In this document: in pieces, positions 45,934-55,775 of the stretch | How the letters are laid out: the number at the start of each line of letters is the position of its first letter | Numbering within the stretch: position 1 is the first letter of the stretch | The notes under the pieces: generated by a model | The model's database searches: none | Seen by the model: only the letters and a program-made list of their open reading frames with translations | Told to the model about the DNA's origin: nothing | Translations under genes and position numbers: made by a program | Source: Megalobrama amblycephala | Taxonomy: Eukaryota > Chordata > Actinopteri > Cypriniformes > Xenocyprididae | Length of the DNA stretch: 64,000 nucleotides | Assembly (NCBI RefSeq): GCF_018812025.1 | Contig: NC_063045.1 | Span: 50,263,629-50,327,628 of the forward strand | Direction: 5' to 3'

Positions 45934-46614
45934 CAGGACTTGATTTTTTGAGTAGTCAGGAACTCACCGCGCCTTCAAACAAGTCCAAATGAGGTGCATA
46001 GACAAAAACATCCAAATAGTGAATTTCAAAATATTCCGCACACTCCACCAAAGAAGAAAAAACATCAAATGCGAGACAAAAATGAGATTTTCCTGGAGAA
46101 AAAAAAAAGAGCAAACGTTTCAGTCACATGTGACCTTTGACAATGCCAAACTTAGAAATGCTTAGTGCAGGAGCCATCTTAATTTAAGGAGTCACATGGT
46201 TGCATAGATCACATGATCACTTGAACCAAACTATAACAAATAATCCATCCTTAATTATTTACTGTTACATGACAATAATACACCGTCAAAGAAAGAAGAA
46301 AAAACAGAGCGAAAAAAGAAAGAAAAAAAAGGAAATTTATGTATAACATACAAAATTACCACAACATATTTTTTAAATAATCATCATGATATGAATAAAT
46401 TACATCATGTTAGGGAACGATAACTGTATTAAAAAAATAAACGATAAATTCATAAAAAACATGACAATTGAAGTTCTTCATTCAATCCCTTTGGATGTAC
46501 ACATTCCATATAATAAATCCACTTAGCTTCACATTGTAGTAATATTTTGTTAGAGTCACCACCTCTTCTTGAGCTAGACAGTCTCTTGATTTTAGTCAGT
46601 CAGGACTTGATTTT
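45934..46614 (-). mobile_element. 5'-truncated Penelope-like retroelement, 14-bp target duplication
   Basis: Insert 45948-46600 on the - strand between direct repeats CAGGACTTGATTTT (45934-45947 and 46601-46614). It contains the last codons of a Penelope-type ORF (next entry) and an untranslated tail with the word GAAACGTTTGCTC, a typical motif of the Penelope 3' region. The part 46037-46381 recurs at 47514-47871. Most of the element (reverse transcriptase and any endonuclease) is missing by 5' truncation. Confidence 0.6.
46450..46599 (-). pseudogene. Penelope-like ORF, C-terminal 49 codons
   Basis: Read leftward from 46599 the frame gives RRGGDSNKILLQCEAKWIYY, then HPKGLNEELQLSCFL and TGA at 46452-46450. 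The RGGD....LLQ.E..WI......P.GLNE.......FL pattern is, to my knowledge, the very C-terminal end of fish Penelope/Neptune-type proteins. The fragment has no internal stop. I cannot separate Penelope from a related reverse-transcriptase family without alignment. Confidence 0.6.
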
Positions 46615-47163
46615 ATACACAAAGAATTGATTGTATTGTGAAAAGTAGGTGTTTTTTCCTCTTTAAAAAATTTATGTGATTTGTTTCAAAAACTTTTTTT
46701 TACTTGGAATATCATGCACCAATACATTATTCTCAGTAAGACCAGGAATGAATGTATTGAGAAAGTAAATAGTGTCTTTTTGACCGTGACTTATATTTTT
46801 GTGTTTATTCATAATTTCTGATGGGGATATGTCAGCTGCACAGGCCATGGTTGCATTGCCATGATTCATCCTTGACATGACGTAACTGTGCATGTGGGGG
46901 ACACTCAGCCATGTCTATAGAGTCAAGGTCGTGATGTGGCTCAGTAATTTAACTGAGATCAATGGGACTATATGGCTGTGTGATTGTGACTGCCTGACTC
47001 TGCTGAGAGACTAATACTGATCTGAATGTGTGTGTCCTTCTCTAAAACTGATGTGCAATACACACATACTTTAATCTTATCGTTACAACCTGTCGTTTAC
47101 AAACAGCTTGATCCATCTGCCGACAACAATATCTGTGGGATTACCTAATGTTAATGCCCACTA

Positions 47164-47164
<1 letters not shown>
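46615..47164. other. Intronic sequence, nothing firm
   Basis: A 73-codon - strand frame (46672-46893) is not recognised. No repeat ends. Confidence 0.35.
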
Positions 47165-47207
<43 letters not shown>

Positions 47208-47299
47208 GTTCTTTGTGCTTTCTTACGCTCGTTTGTATGCTGATTCTTTTTTCTTTCTAATAGTCTATCTTTTCTTCTTACACTCATTTGTATGCTGAT

Positions 47300-47378
<79 letters not shown>

Positions 47379-47386
47379 ATCTTTCT
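47165..47386. repeat. (CTTT)n tracts with a duplicated spacer
   Basis: Two CTTT tracts (about 47165-47206 and 47299-47386) enclose two near-identical units, CTTACGCTCGTTTGTATGCT and CTTACACTCATTTGTATGCT. The 153-codon - strand frame is made of Glu-Arg-Lys-Lys repeats from this tract and is not a gene. Confidence 0.9.
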
Positions 47387-47388
47387 TA

Positions 47389-47513
47389 TGTAGCATCGGC
47401 TTAGTGGCTCTCTTGGTTTCATCATTTCCTCTAGGGCTCTGTCATGAAGGCGTACAGCCACATTTTCTACTGCCATCTCAGTGACTATCAACTTCAGATG
47501 AAATGTGATTGAT
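47389..47513 (+). repeat. Direct repeat, left copy (125 bp)
   Basis: TGTAGCATCGGCTTAGTGGC to TGTGATTGAT. It recurs at 47872-47998 with a 2-nt indel (TCATGAAGG versus TCATGTGAAGG) and one substitution that I can see. Together the pair brackets the second Penelope-like tail copy. Confidence 0.9.
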
Positions 47514-47871
47514 CGCACACTCCACCAAAGAAGAAAAAACATCAAATGCAAGACAAAAATGAGATTTTTACTGGAGAAAAAAAAAAAAAAAAAAAAGAGC
47601 AAACGTTTCGGTCACATGTGACCTTTGACAATGCCAAACTTAGAAATGCTTAGTGCAGGAGCCATCTTAATTTAAGAAGTCACATGGTTGCATAGATCAC
47701 ATGATCACTTGAATCAAACTATAACAAATAATCCATCCTTAATTATTTACTGTTACATGACAATAATACAATGTCAAAGAAAGAAGAAAAAAGAGAGCGA
47801 AAAAAGAAAGAAAAAAAAAGGAAATTTATGTATAACATACAAAATTACCACAACATATTTTTTAAATAATT
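47514..47871 (-). mobile_element. Second copy of the Penelope-like 3' tail
   Basis: It is nearly identical to 46037-46381: it starts CGCACACTCCACCAAAG and ends TTTTTTAAATAAT, differing by an A-run length and a handful of substitutions. Relative to the - strand element it keeps only the 3' untranslated tail, so it is either a strongly 5'-truncated retrocopy or a templated duplication. Its flanks are the 125-bp direct repeats. Confidence 0.75.
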
Positions 47872-47998
47872 TGTAGCATCGGCTTAGTGGCTCTCTTGGT
47901 TTCATCATTTCCTCTAGGGCTCTGTCATGTGAAGGCGTACAGCCACATTTTCTACTGCCATCTCAGTGACTATCACCTTCAGATGAAATGTGATTGAT
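47872..47998 (+). repeat. Direct repeat, right copy (127 bp)
   Basis: Partner of 47389-47513; see there. Confidence 0.9.
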
Positions 47999-49593
47999 TT
48001 TAGCATTTCGGCCATGAGTGACATATCTGAGCGAGAAATGATTTTACCCTTTCAGATAGAGAAAAACTGTTTTCTGGATGCATGCTTTGAATCGGGAAAA
48101 CTGTTTTCTGGAAGCATGCTTTGAATCTTAATGTGTTTGTGTGTGCAGTTGAATCGTGATTGTTGAGGGTGTGATAAGTGCTTAGAATGTATTTTCAGGA
48201 TGAAGTGCGATTGATGGGCAAGGAATTCTGGAATATATATGGATCCGTGCTTCCTATTCTGATCAGAACCGCCCTTTCAGCAGTCATCCGCATTCATGAT
48301 TGTCCCTGAGACAGCCCTGAACTTATTATTAAATAAGTTGTGGTCTCAAAGCCACCTTACTCCATAAAGCCTTCTTTAATGGACACCGTCTGACTGAATG
48401 ACCTCTCAGTCCGCTGCTTCTGATGTCTCTGTGTTGATGATGGAGTGTAGGATCCTCTGACTCACTGAGAGAATCAACAATGGTGTACCGCTGGTTTCTT
48501 ACGCACATCCCCTCTGGGGTAGACCTATTATTTAGAGAATGCAATGCCCCCCGGCCCATTCATTTCCTAGACATGAGCGGGCAGTGCGAGGAAATTTCCC
48601 TGCATGTACACAGCTCCCTGGCGTGCAAAAATCAATAGCCGCGCTGCAATGCATGCAGTCTGAAAAACACACTACTGTAGCCCATCTATTACAGATGCGC
48701 CGCAGGATAATCAAAGCCAGACCTGATAATGAAGGAGCTCTGCTAAGGCAAGCACATTTCAGCACTAGCTGAAATGAAAATTAAGTTTCCAGTGGACCAT
48801 AATTTATGTATCAAACTTGTCATTTGATAAATAAGCGTGATTTGCCTAGAGCAAGATTCGTATTTAATTGTACTATACAAGTTCCATGTTCCACAAGTTC
48901 GTATACAGTTTGATTGGTATTCCCAACAACACTTCATGTACTCTAGTCGTGGCCTCACAGCTAGCACATATTCTATGACATAACTATTATGTGCTTGCAC
49001 TTGTCTCTTGAAGTCTTTTTTTGTTTTTTGCTTCTATCGCTATGTGTATTACTTTAGTACTACAATTATTATTAACTGTATTAATATATTCATGAATATT
49101 ATTATTATATTTTACACACATTTTTATCTGCATTTTCTGTTATAATGATAATAACGTTACGTAATACAGTATTACATAATTATATAATAATAAAATGGAA
49201 TAAGTTAATATTTACCAAATTTTACATAGTCAGTGTTTTATTCTGCTTTCTAAAAAATTTGGAAACTTGTTTTGTGTCTCTTTAGGTTTATAACAGCACT
49301 CTAATGGTGGGTAGAAAAAGAATAAGTACTAACTCATACAACTCAATATTTTACACACATTTATACATGAAAATATACAGATGGCTATAATTTAGGTATG
49401 GACTCCCTTGTGCTATGATTATCATATTTTGGTTTAGTGGCATCAAGAAATTTGAAAACCTCTAAACAATATCCAAATAGCTGTTTTGGGCTATGTATTA
49501 TGTTAACCAATAGTAAATTTGCTAGACAAACACTTTTTTTGTGTGGTTTTGAATAAGCTGATGAATTGTACACAATAAAATCAGTAATATGTA
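47999..49593. promoter_or_regulatory. Unique intron; candidate conserved element at 48320-48775
   Basis: About 48320-48775 has balanced composition and no repeats, with words such as CATGCAGTCTGAAAAAC, AAAATCAATAGCCGCG and GGATAATCAAAGCC. Both strands are open for about 77 codons, without protein motifs. A small tandem duplication (GAAAAACTGTTTTCTGGA ... GCATGCTTTGAATC, twice) lies at 48060-48130. Later parts are AT-rich. Confidence 0.35.
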
Positions 49594-50400
49594 TTAAAGG
49601 TGCAGTACGCAATTTTTTAGAAACGCTTTTGATATTTGAAATCAACCCAAACAAACATACCCCTACCCAAAAGAAACACACCCATCTTCATTGTTTCATT
49701 TAGGCCGTGTGTCCACCAAAACATTTTTTCCAAGGCTAGCATATTTTTCCAATTGTTTTCAATGGGAATGACGTGTTTTTAAAACGCCAGGAGCATAACG
49801 AGGTACTGAGCGTCTATTTGACGCTGAAGCGCTGAGCACTCTGTGTTTTTTTATTTGTTGCCCAGAGTTGAAGAATGCTCAACTTTGGGTAAAACGCAGC
49901 GCTCACCACTGTCACTTTGTACCCAGCCGTCCAATCACAGTGGAGGATGGGTGGGTCAGATACAACACCGACCAAACGCCACATTCTGCTTGTACAACGT
50001 CAACAGATGACATCATTAAGCATAAAACGAAACAAAATTATTTACAACAAGAGCCAGAGCAAATATTTTATACTGTATCAACATTTTTATTTAGAAACAG
50101 TACAGAAACAAACTATATGTGAAATGGGATACTAGTAACACAGCTAGTTTTCAGCTGGCTAAAAACGCTTTGATGGACACACGGCCTTACTCACATATGG
50201 AGCAGAAACAACACAACGTCGGCGTCCATTTTCAAGCCTTCTCGCTTGGGTTTCTCCAGCACTGGAAAGCTTTTCTAATATTAACACAGGACCTGAATCA
50301 TAACTCTTGCCTTTCCAGTGATATTCCTCTGACCTTTTCTCTTTTGTAATGTCTCTCAGCCATCTCTCTTTCTACACTCTTTCTCCAAATCTCCCTCTTG
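49594..50400 (+). mobile_element. TTAA-target element family C, copy 1 (split by a MITE)
   Basis: Starts after TTAA (49594-49597) with AGGTGCAGTACGCAATTTTT. Parts on both sides of the inner MITE match the reverse complement of 56824-57595: ATATTTGAAATCAACCCAAA, CACTGGAAAGCTTTTCTAAT, CCAGTGATATTC and AATCTCCCTCTT. It breaks off at about 50400 without the right end. No ORF. Confidence 0.65.
49700..50189. mobile_element. 484-bp PIF/Harbinger-type MITE
   Basis: Element 49703-50186 between TTA trinucleotides (49700-49702 and 50187-50189). The ends GGCCGTGTGTCCACCAAAAC and the complement of TTTGATGGACACACGGCC are inverted repeats. A 3-bp TWA duplication is the Harbinger hallmark. The related family C copy at 57130-57160 shows the unoccupied site (TTACTCACA). 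Internal frames of 72-84 codons have no motif. Confidence 0.88.
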
Positions 50401-52011
50401 AGACAAAGTAAAAGTAGCATGGACACTACTGTAAAGTGTGGTTATTTCTTGTGAATGTGACGTATATGTGGCAGACTTCCTTAATATTCTCTAATCAGCT
50501 TACGTCGGAGGAGAGTCAAGAGCACTTTACTCCACTCAGAGGAATTATGTAACAATCATAATAATATGTAGCAGTTAGATTGTGTATTGAAGATGAAGTG
50601 CGGTAGTTATGTAACAAACACAAGGTCTACTCATTTAGCAAAATAGAGCCGTTTATTGATTCAATGCAGGAGAGATTTAGTGTCTGAAATTCAATTTATT
50701 CTCAGTTATTTTTTCTGCTTAGATGCCACTATTTATTCTTTATTATAAACCCACAGGTTGATTAGATTTAATATCCGCTACCCTTTTTGGTAATCATGAG
50801 GATATGGGGTCGAATCATGCCTAACTCTCAGCTATAAACCCGCTTGATTAATCTCCTTACTTGAGAAGAGAATTTCACAGCTGTACTTTGTGTAAATATT
50901 TAAATGAATTAGAATTTGATATATGAACCTGGAGCTATGCATATGGCTTTGTTCACATTCTCATGTATTCATTATATTAAAACATGAAAAAGAAAATGTA
51001 CTTGTAAAATTGTGCCCAGCCCAGAATAGACTGTTTATTCCTGCTCAATAACCTGTTCTATTTTGCACCTTATTATATCTCATTAGAGCTTTCTACCATA
51101 TTTTTCGATACCTGTGGCTTTTTTTTCACTCATTTAATGTGTTTTGAGTCCATCTTTAACGCGTACTCCAATGTTTTTGTACAGCTCCATGCTGTCGGAA
51201 GAACATCAGTGAGTAACATCATGAGTCAAGGCTTCCGTAACTTTGTAGCGCCTACACTCGCCCCCACTCGGGGCGAATCACAGCCCTCCTTCATTGTTTA
51301 TCCCACACAACCCTCATGTTAACATTTTGACGTCTTTGCTGGTTGAAAGAGCTCACACTGCCTGCTCAGATCTTAGATCTTATGTATTAAAATGAACTTT
51401 TTACCACCATAATAGCTGTTAGCCTGAAAAGGTTTCGATTCAGATTCACTGTTATCGTCGATAGATGAGCTGATTGCTCTTATCAGTGCATCCAGGACGT
51501 TGAGCTACTCTAGGAATGTTTGAAAGAACCTCTGGGATTTCAGAGGCAATGTTCTTTCACTTTTGCTGATGAGTGCATTTCTGTGAACGTGTGACGTTGT
51601 CAGCGAAGACGTTCGGTGATGTTAAAATGAAGCTCATTTGCAGCGTGTGAAAACGCATGCTGGGGTGTGATGGGAAGCGGAAGGAAGAATAATGAAATCT
51701 CTCCTCCTGCTCTAATACTCGCTCACACACACACACACCCACTTAGCAGATCAGTGTGAAATATGAGTGTCTTACAGTTATGAGGGCTGACCATTGATCT
51801 ATGTGTCAACTGGGTGTTAAAAATGATGGCTCTTGAAAAATGTTGAGCATTCTTATTGGAGTTAAGCAGTACAAAAACATTACCAAATGATGGTTAATCA
51901 CTATAGACAAGTAACATTTTTTACTAATCATGACTTGGCTTCATCCAATGATTTCATGGTTTAATTACAAATCAGTATGATACAATATAACAAGAGGATC
52001 TGTTAAAACAT
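50401..52011. other. Unique intronic sequence
   Basis: No repeats apart from a short (CA)n at 51724-51738. No exon or motif recognised. Confidence 0.4.
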
Positions 52012-52480
52012 ACACTGCCGTTCAAAAGTTTGGGTCGTTTCTGAAAGAAATCTCTTATGCGCACCTAGGTTGCAATTATTTAAACAAAAATACAGTGAAT
52101 TCAGTTTTGAAATATGATTACAATTTAAAATAACAGTCTTCAGTGTAGTGTTGCACGATATACCGGTACTAGAAAGGTATCGTGATACCCTGCTTTTAAA
52201 AACGGTTCGGTTCTTCATTTTATTAGTACCGGTACTTCGAGTGCCAGCTGTATTTCCTAATGTGCGACAGCAGGGGGCAGTGTGCGTGCAGTGCGCTGCT
52301 TCACATTGAGTGCGTTTATTCCTCTCAACGGCGCAACGGCTTTTATAGTAACGGAACGAGAGGTTTGGTTGCAAATACAGGTGCTCATGCAGACCGTCCA
52401 CAAATTGTTGAGAAAGCAGTAAAATATGGCATTATTTTGCTTACGTTGCCGACTGTCAGAGCAAGCCCACGGACACCACA

Positions 52481-52590
52481 AAGCCCGTCTGCAAAAGATG
52501 TTACAAAATAACGCAAGCGAAGGGAGTCAAAAGCATCTTGCTGACAAACATCCCGATTTGTACAAAGAATTTAAAGAGCGACAGGTTAGT
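52481..52590 (+). pseudogene. BED-type zinc-finger remnant of the hAT transposase
   Basis: In one frame PVCKRCYKITQAKG supplies the Cys-x2-Cys half; in another frame HLADKHPDLYKEFKERQ supplies the His-x4-His half. The two halves are joined with a small deletion and frameshift near 52520. BED fingers (Cx2C...Hx3-5H) are the N-terminal DNA-binding domains of many hAT transposases. The catalytic region is absent. Confidence 0.7.
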
Positions 52591-52808
52591 GAATGTGATT
52601 ACCAGCATTATGTTTATGCTTTCAAACATTAAATGAGTGTTATTTATTTATTTTACTCGTGCAAGCAGACCTCCGAAAAGAGGTATTATTGAGTCTAAGT
52701 TTAATAAGGATATCTGGTTGCAAAAATAAAATTAATTTAAAAATACATAAATATGTGAAGGGTATATACAGTTATTTTAAACCAATTTATGCTTTAATAA
52801 CATTGCTT

Positions 52809-53477
52809 TTAAAGGTCCCGTTTTTCGTGGTTTTTTGAAGCTTTGATTGTGTTTATAGTGTGCAATATAACATGTGTTCATGTTTCGCGTGTAAAAAAAC
52901 ACAGTATTTTTCACATAATTTACTTATCTGTATACCGCTGTTTCCACTGTCATAAAAACGGGCTGATGACTTCCTTGTTCTATGAAGTCCCTCCTTCAGA
53001 AATACGTAACGAGTTCTGATTGTGCCAGCGGTTCCTGTGTTGTGATTCGACAGCTCTGAGCGCACCGTGCCCGGAAAAGTCACGCCTCTTACCATAACGC
53101 TCAGTGTTATTGTAAACATGTCTTTAATTTTACCCTATCAATTTGAGCCGGAATCAGACCCGGTGATTGGACTGCGGGATGAAAATAACAGCGTTTCGAC
53201 GACATGGCGACAAACACACTCTACAAACGCAACTCTTGTGTATTCCTGTGGGCGGAGGTTAGTCAAAAAACTGTTTTAGTGACGTCATTAAAGAAGGAAG
53301 TAGAGGGATGTAGTCCAAACTGGCCGTTCGATGTAGGCGACTTCTGTTAAATAAAATATCTCGCTTGGCATTGAACTTTGAGCTTTAAAATTTTACAGAT
53401 TTTATTTATACTCTAACAACAACATTACACACTAACTAAAGTTGGAAACATGGGATCACGAAGAACGGGACCTTTAA
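52809..53477. mobile_element. 661-bp TTAA element inside the hAT
   Basis: Element 52813-53473 between TTAA at 52809-52812 and 53474-53477. The ends pair AGGTCCCGTTTTTCGTG with the complement of CACGAAGAACGGGACCT. The TTAA target fits piggyBac or Kolobok. It carries a short open frame (next entry). It is the youngest layer of the nest. Confidence 0.9.
53118..53279 (+). CDS. Short ORF inside a TTAA element, function unknown
   Basis: ATG at 53118 opens 53 codons beginning MSLILPYQFEPESDPVIGLR and ending GRRLVKKLF. An in-frame ATG at 53067 would add 17 residues. The PYQFEPE motif with acidic neighbours recalls N-termini of transposon-linked fish proteins, but I cannot name the family. In this short element it is probably a captured or leftover piece of a longer gene. 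Confidence 0.3.
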   Translation: MSLILPYQFEPESDPVIGLRDENNSVSTTWRQTHSTNATLVYSCGRRLVKKLF

Positions 53478-54135
53478 GTATTTACAGTAATCTAATTTTT
53501 ACAATAATCTTACTGTCAAAAACACCTACATATACTGTATATAAAAAAGCATAACAGCAAATAATTTACAATTTTATTGAGCATGAAAATAATAAACATT
53601 AAAAATTATATTAACTCTAACAACTTCACAGCAATGCAGCTCAAATCTAGAATTATCAGCCTGCACACTGGTGAAGAAAGAAGTTCTGTCATGTGTTATT
53701 TATTTACTTTTCCTGCTGTTTTAGGTTTTTGCCGTAGTATCGTTTAAGTATCGGTATCGTGATATTTAAGTTAGGTAACGTATCGAAGTCAAAATTTTGG
53801 TATCGTGACAACACTACTTCAGTGTTACGTGATCCTTCAGAAATCATTCTAATATGCTGATTTGGTGCTTAAGAAACATTTATTTATTTATTTTTATCAA
53901 TGTTGAAAACAGTTATTCTTCTTAACGTTTTTGTGGAAACTGTGATACGTTTTTTTCAGGATTCTTTGTTGAATAAAAAGTTCAAAAGAACAGCATTTAT
54001 TTGAAATATAAATCTTTTGTTACATCATAAATGTCTTTACTATCACTTTTAAAACAATTTATTGCATCCTTGCTGAACAAAAGTATAAATTTCCTTTAAA
54101 AACAATTACTCCAAAATTTTGAATGGAAGTATAAG

Positions 54136-54686
54136 TCATTCCTAGGGGGTAAATATTATTTCTCAGTGGTTGCTTATAGCTCAGGAGATAATTGGTGCAT
54201 GCTATTCCAAAGAATTTTTTTTTTTATGTTTAATTTATAATAATAAATAATAATAAAACCAATTCCATCTCTACTATTTTCCAATTTTGAAAAACAGGAT
54301 TTATGTTACATTACGGAAGTATGTGTTGTGAATTCCATTTCATGTTGACTTGAATAGGGTCCTGATTTATGCTTCATTTAAATATCATTGTTGTATCTTA
54401 CAATCCCTTAGGAGTGTTAAAAATAGAAACAATTGAGATAATTGTTAACTTTCAGAGAGTATATAGCTATAGAGTGAATGTGTAAAGCAGAGCTCAACGT
54501 ATTTAGTCTTTGCAGAACTTTATGAAAAAAGATTCTCTGACTTTTGATTGCAGGCATTTGTTTTTCTGAGCAAATTGGGGCAGTTTGAGACAATGTTGAG
54601 ACTTTTCTAACACTAGTGGACAGATTGTTGAGGGTAGAAACAGGATACTTTTGCATAAGTCTCCATTTTGAGATACAATTGACAAA
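54136..54686. other. AT-rich intron, nothing recognised
   Basis: AT-rich sequence; no repeats with ends and no exon. Confidence 0.4.
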
Positions 54687-54939
54687 TTAAAGGTATAGTT
54701 CACCCAAAAATTTTAATTCTGTCATCATTTACTCACCCTCATATCATCCCAAACCTGTGCAACTCATTTATTTTTTTAAAGCGGAACACAAGAGGGAAAA
54801 TTTTGAAGAATATCAGGAACCAAACAACATTGGAGCCCATTGACTATCATTGAAAAAAGGACATTTTTTATCTTTTATGTTCCACAGAAGAAAGGGATGA
54901 AGAAATTATGATTCCATTTTTTGTAAACTATACCTTTAA
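54687..54939. mobile_element. 245-bp TTAA-flanked MITE
   Basis: Element 54691-54935 with TTAA at 54687-54690 and 54936-54939. The ends pair AGGTATAGTTCACCC with the complement of GTAAACTATACCT. Internal TTTACTCACCCTCAT and CATCCCAAACCTGTG words are shared with 40111 and 20525. Confidence 0.87.
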
Positions 54940-55585
54940 ATAGATCTTAGTTGTGTTTTTTTGTTCTTTCCAACATAATTTAAGTTTCTTATTGTAGCAT
55001 TACAGTACATGATACAATTACAGGTAGATTCCTGCATTATGTTCAGTGACTATAGCGGTCTCACGCAATTTGGCTACGTTTCAAAGCATTTCAGAAGTGT
55101 GAGGGATACAGCTCATGTTTATCCCCACCGATGGCACAGACAGATTGTGTTTTTGGTCCCAGAGGAACCTCAGGAGTGTTATATGATTTAGCCCAGTAGC
55201 TTGGGGAACCACATTCATCTCTCACACAGCCAGAAGCCCCTGAACCAGGTCCAGACAGACTCATGTACCACCCCTCACAGACAGGGGGACTGTACTGGCC
55301 CGGGGTCGCCCACCCTACACACACGATACCGTCAAGGAGAAAATCCACTGTTCGGACTTCCAATTGACAATATGTACATAAACCTGCAGACAAAAGAATG
55401 GAGAAAAAAATCAGTTAGATAGATGGTAATGAGAAAGAGAGTACATGTAAGATTTGCGACTTCTCTGAGAAGTCTGTGTCTCTTTTTGCCCTCCCTCCTT
55501 CTCTCTCACCTGCTCTAGGCTGAGTGTGTGTGTGTGTGTGTAGATTATTACTGAGGGGAGAGGAGTGTCAAGAGCATCTCTCTCC

Positions 55586-55628
<43 letters not shown>

Positions 55629-55697
55629 GCTGTGGCTGGTGACTCTTCCACAGTGTTTACTCATAATTCAAACGGAGAGATTCCGTTCAGCCACACT
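54940..55697 (+). promoter_or_regulatory. dlg2: Presumed promoter and 5' UTR of the downstream dlg2 first exon
   Basis: The stretch directly precedes the MFASIW exon. About 55090-55400 is GC-richer, repeat-free and open for 100 codons on the - strand without a protein motif, so it may be a conserved regulatory block. (GT)n lies at 55523-55541 and a (TC)n tract at about 55591-55625, 70 bp before the ATG; such GA/CT tracts are frequent in TATA-less promoters. No TATA box is seen. Transcription start is inferred, not observed. Confidence 0.35.
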
Positions 55698-55775
55698 ATG
55701 TTTGCCTCCATTTGGTACGCCAAGAAGCTTGGACGCAGGCTGCTTCAGAATGCTAGGAAGGCTAAAATGCAGAAG
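55698..55775 (+). CDS. dlg2: Probable dlg2 alternative first coding exon (short N-terminus)
   Basis: Twenty-six codons, beginning MFASIWYAKKLGRRLLQ and ending RKAKMQK, with a GTAGGT donor in phase 0. The phase is the same as that of the 17915 and 29440 exons, so it could splice to the PDZ1-side exons and bypass the YRYQ...SPLK exon. The peptide is strongly basic (nine Lys/Arg) and lacks Cys, so unlike the upstream form it cannot be N-terminally palmitoylated. DLG2 is known to use several first exons; I believe this sequence is one of them, but I cannot verify it. The frame is open upstream to 55524, and CTTCCACAG at 55647-55655 could be an acceptor, so an internal exon is an alternative. Confidence 0.65.

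Larger units (their letters stand above)
52138..53824. mobile_element. 1671-bp hAT element with 8-bp duplication
   Basis: Element 52146-53816 between identical CTTCAGTG (52138-52145 and 53817-53824). The ends pair TAGTGTTGCACGATA with the complement of TATCGTGACAACACTA; GGTATCGTGATACC-type words lie next to both. It carries a broken BED zinc finger, hence it derives from an autonomous hAT. A TTAA element is inserted inside. Confidence 0.92.
52012..54135 (+). repeat. MITE family B copy split by a hAT insertion
   Basis: The left part (52012-52145) begins ACACTGCCGTTCAAAAGTTT and the right part resumes at 53825 with TTACGTGATCCTTCAGAAAT, exactly the continuation seen in the other copies. The right part runs to about 54135 (ACTCCAAAATTTTGAATGG). 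It is the oldest layer of a three-level nest. Confidence 0.8.

Noticed and set aside
45710..45943. 77-codon ORF that looks weakly coding
   Set aside because: No domain, no clear acceptor/donor pair, and it ends in the Penelope-like target site region.
47165..47386. CRISPR-like or minisatellite array in the CTTT region
   Set aside because: Only two spacer-like units occur, within a tetranucleotide repeat in a vertebrate genome; this is ordinary simple-repeat slippage.
47141..47602. 153-codon - strand ORF
   Set aside because: Almost entirely Lys/Glu/Arg repeats from the (CTTT)n microsatellite.
55091..55393. 100-codon - strand ORF upstream of the MFASIW exon
   Set aside because: No recognisable motif, no splice signals that fit, and opposite to dlg2; more likely part of a GC-richer regulatory block.
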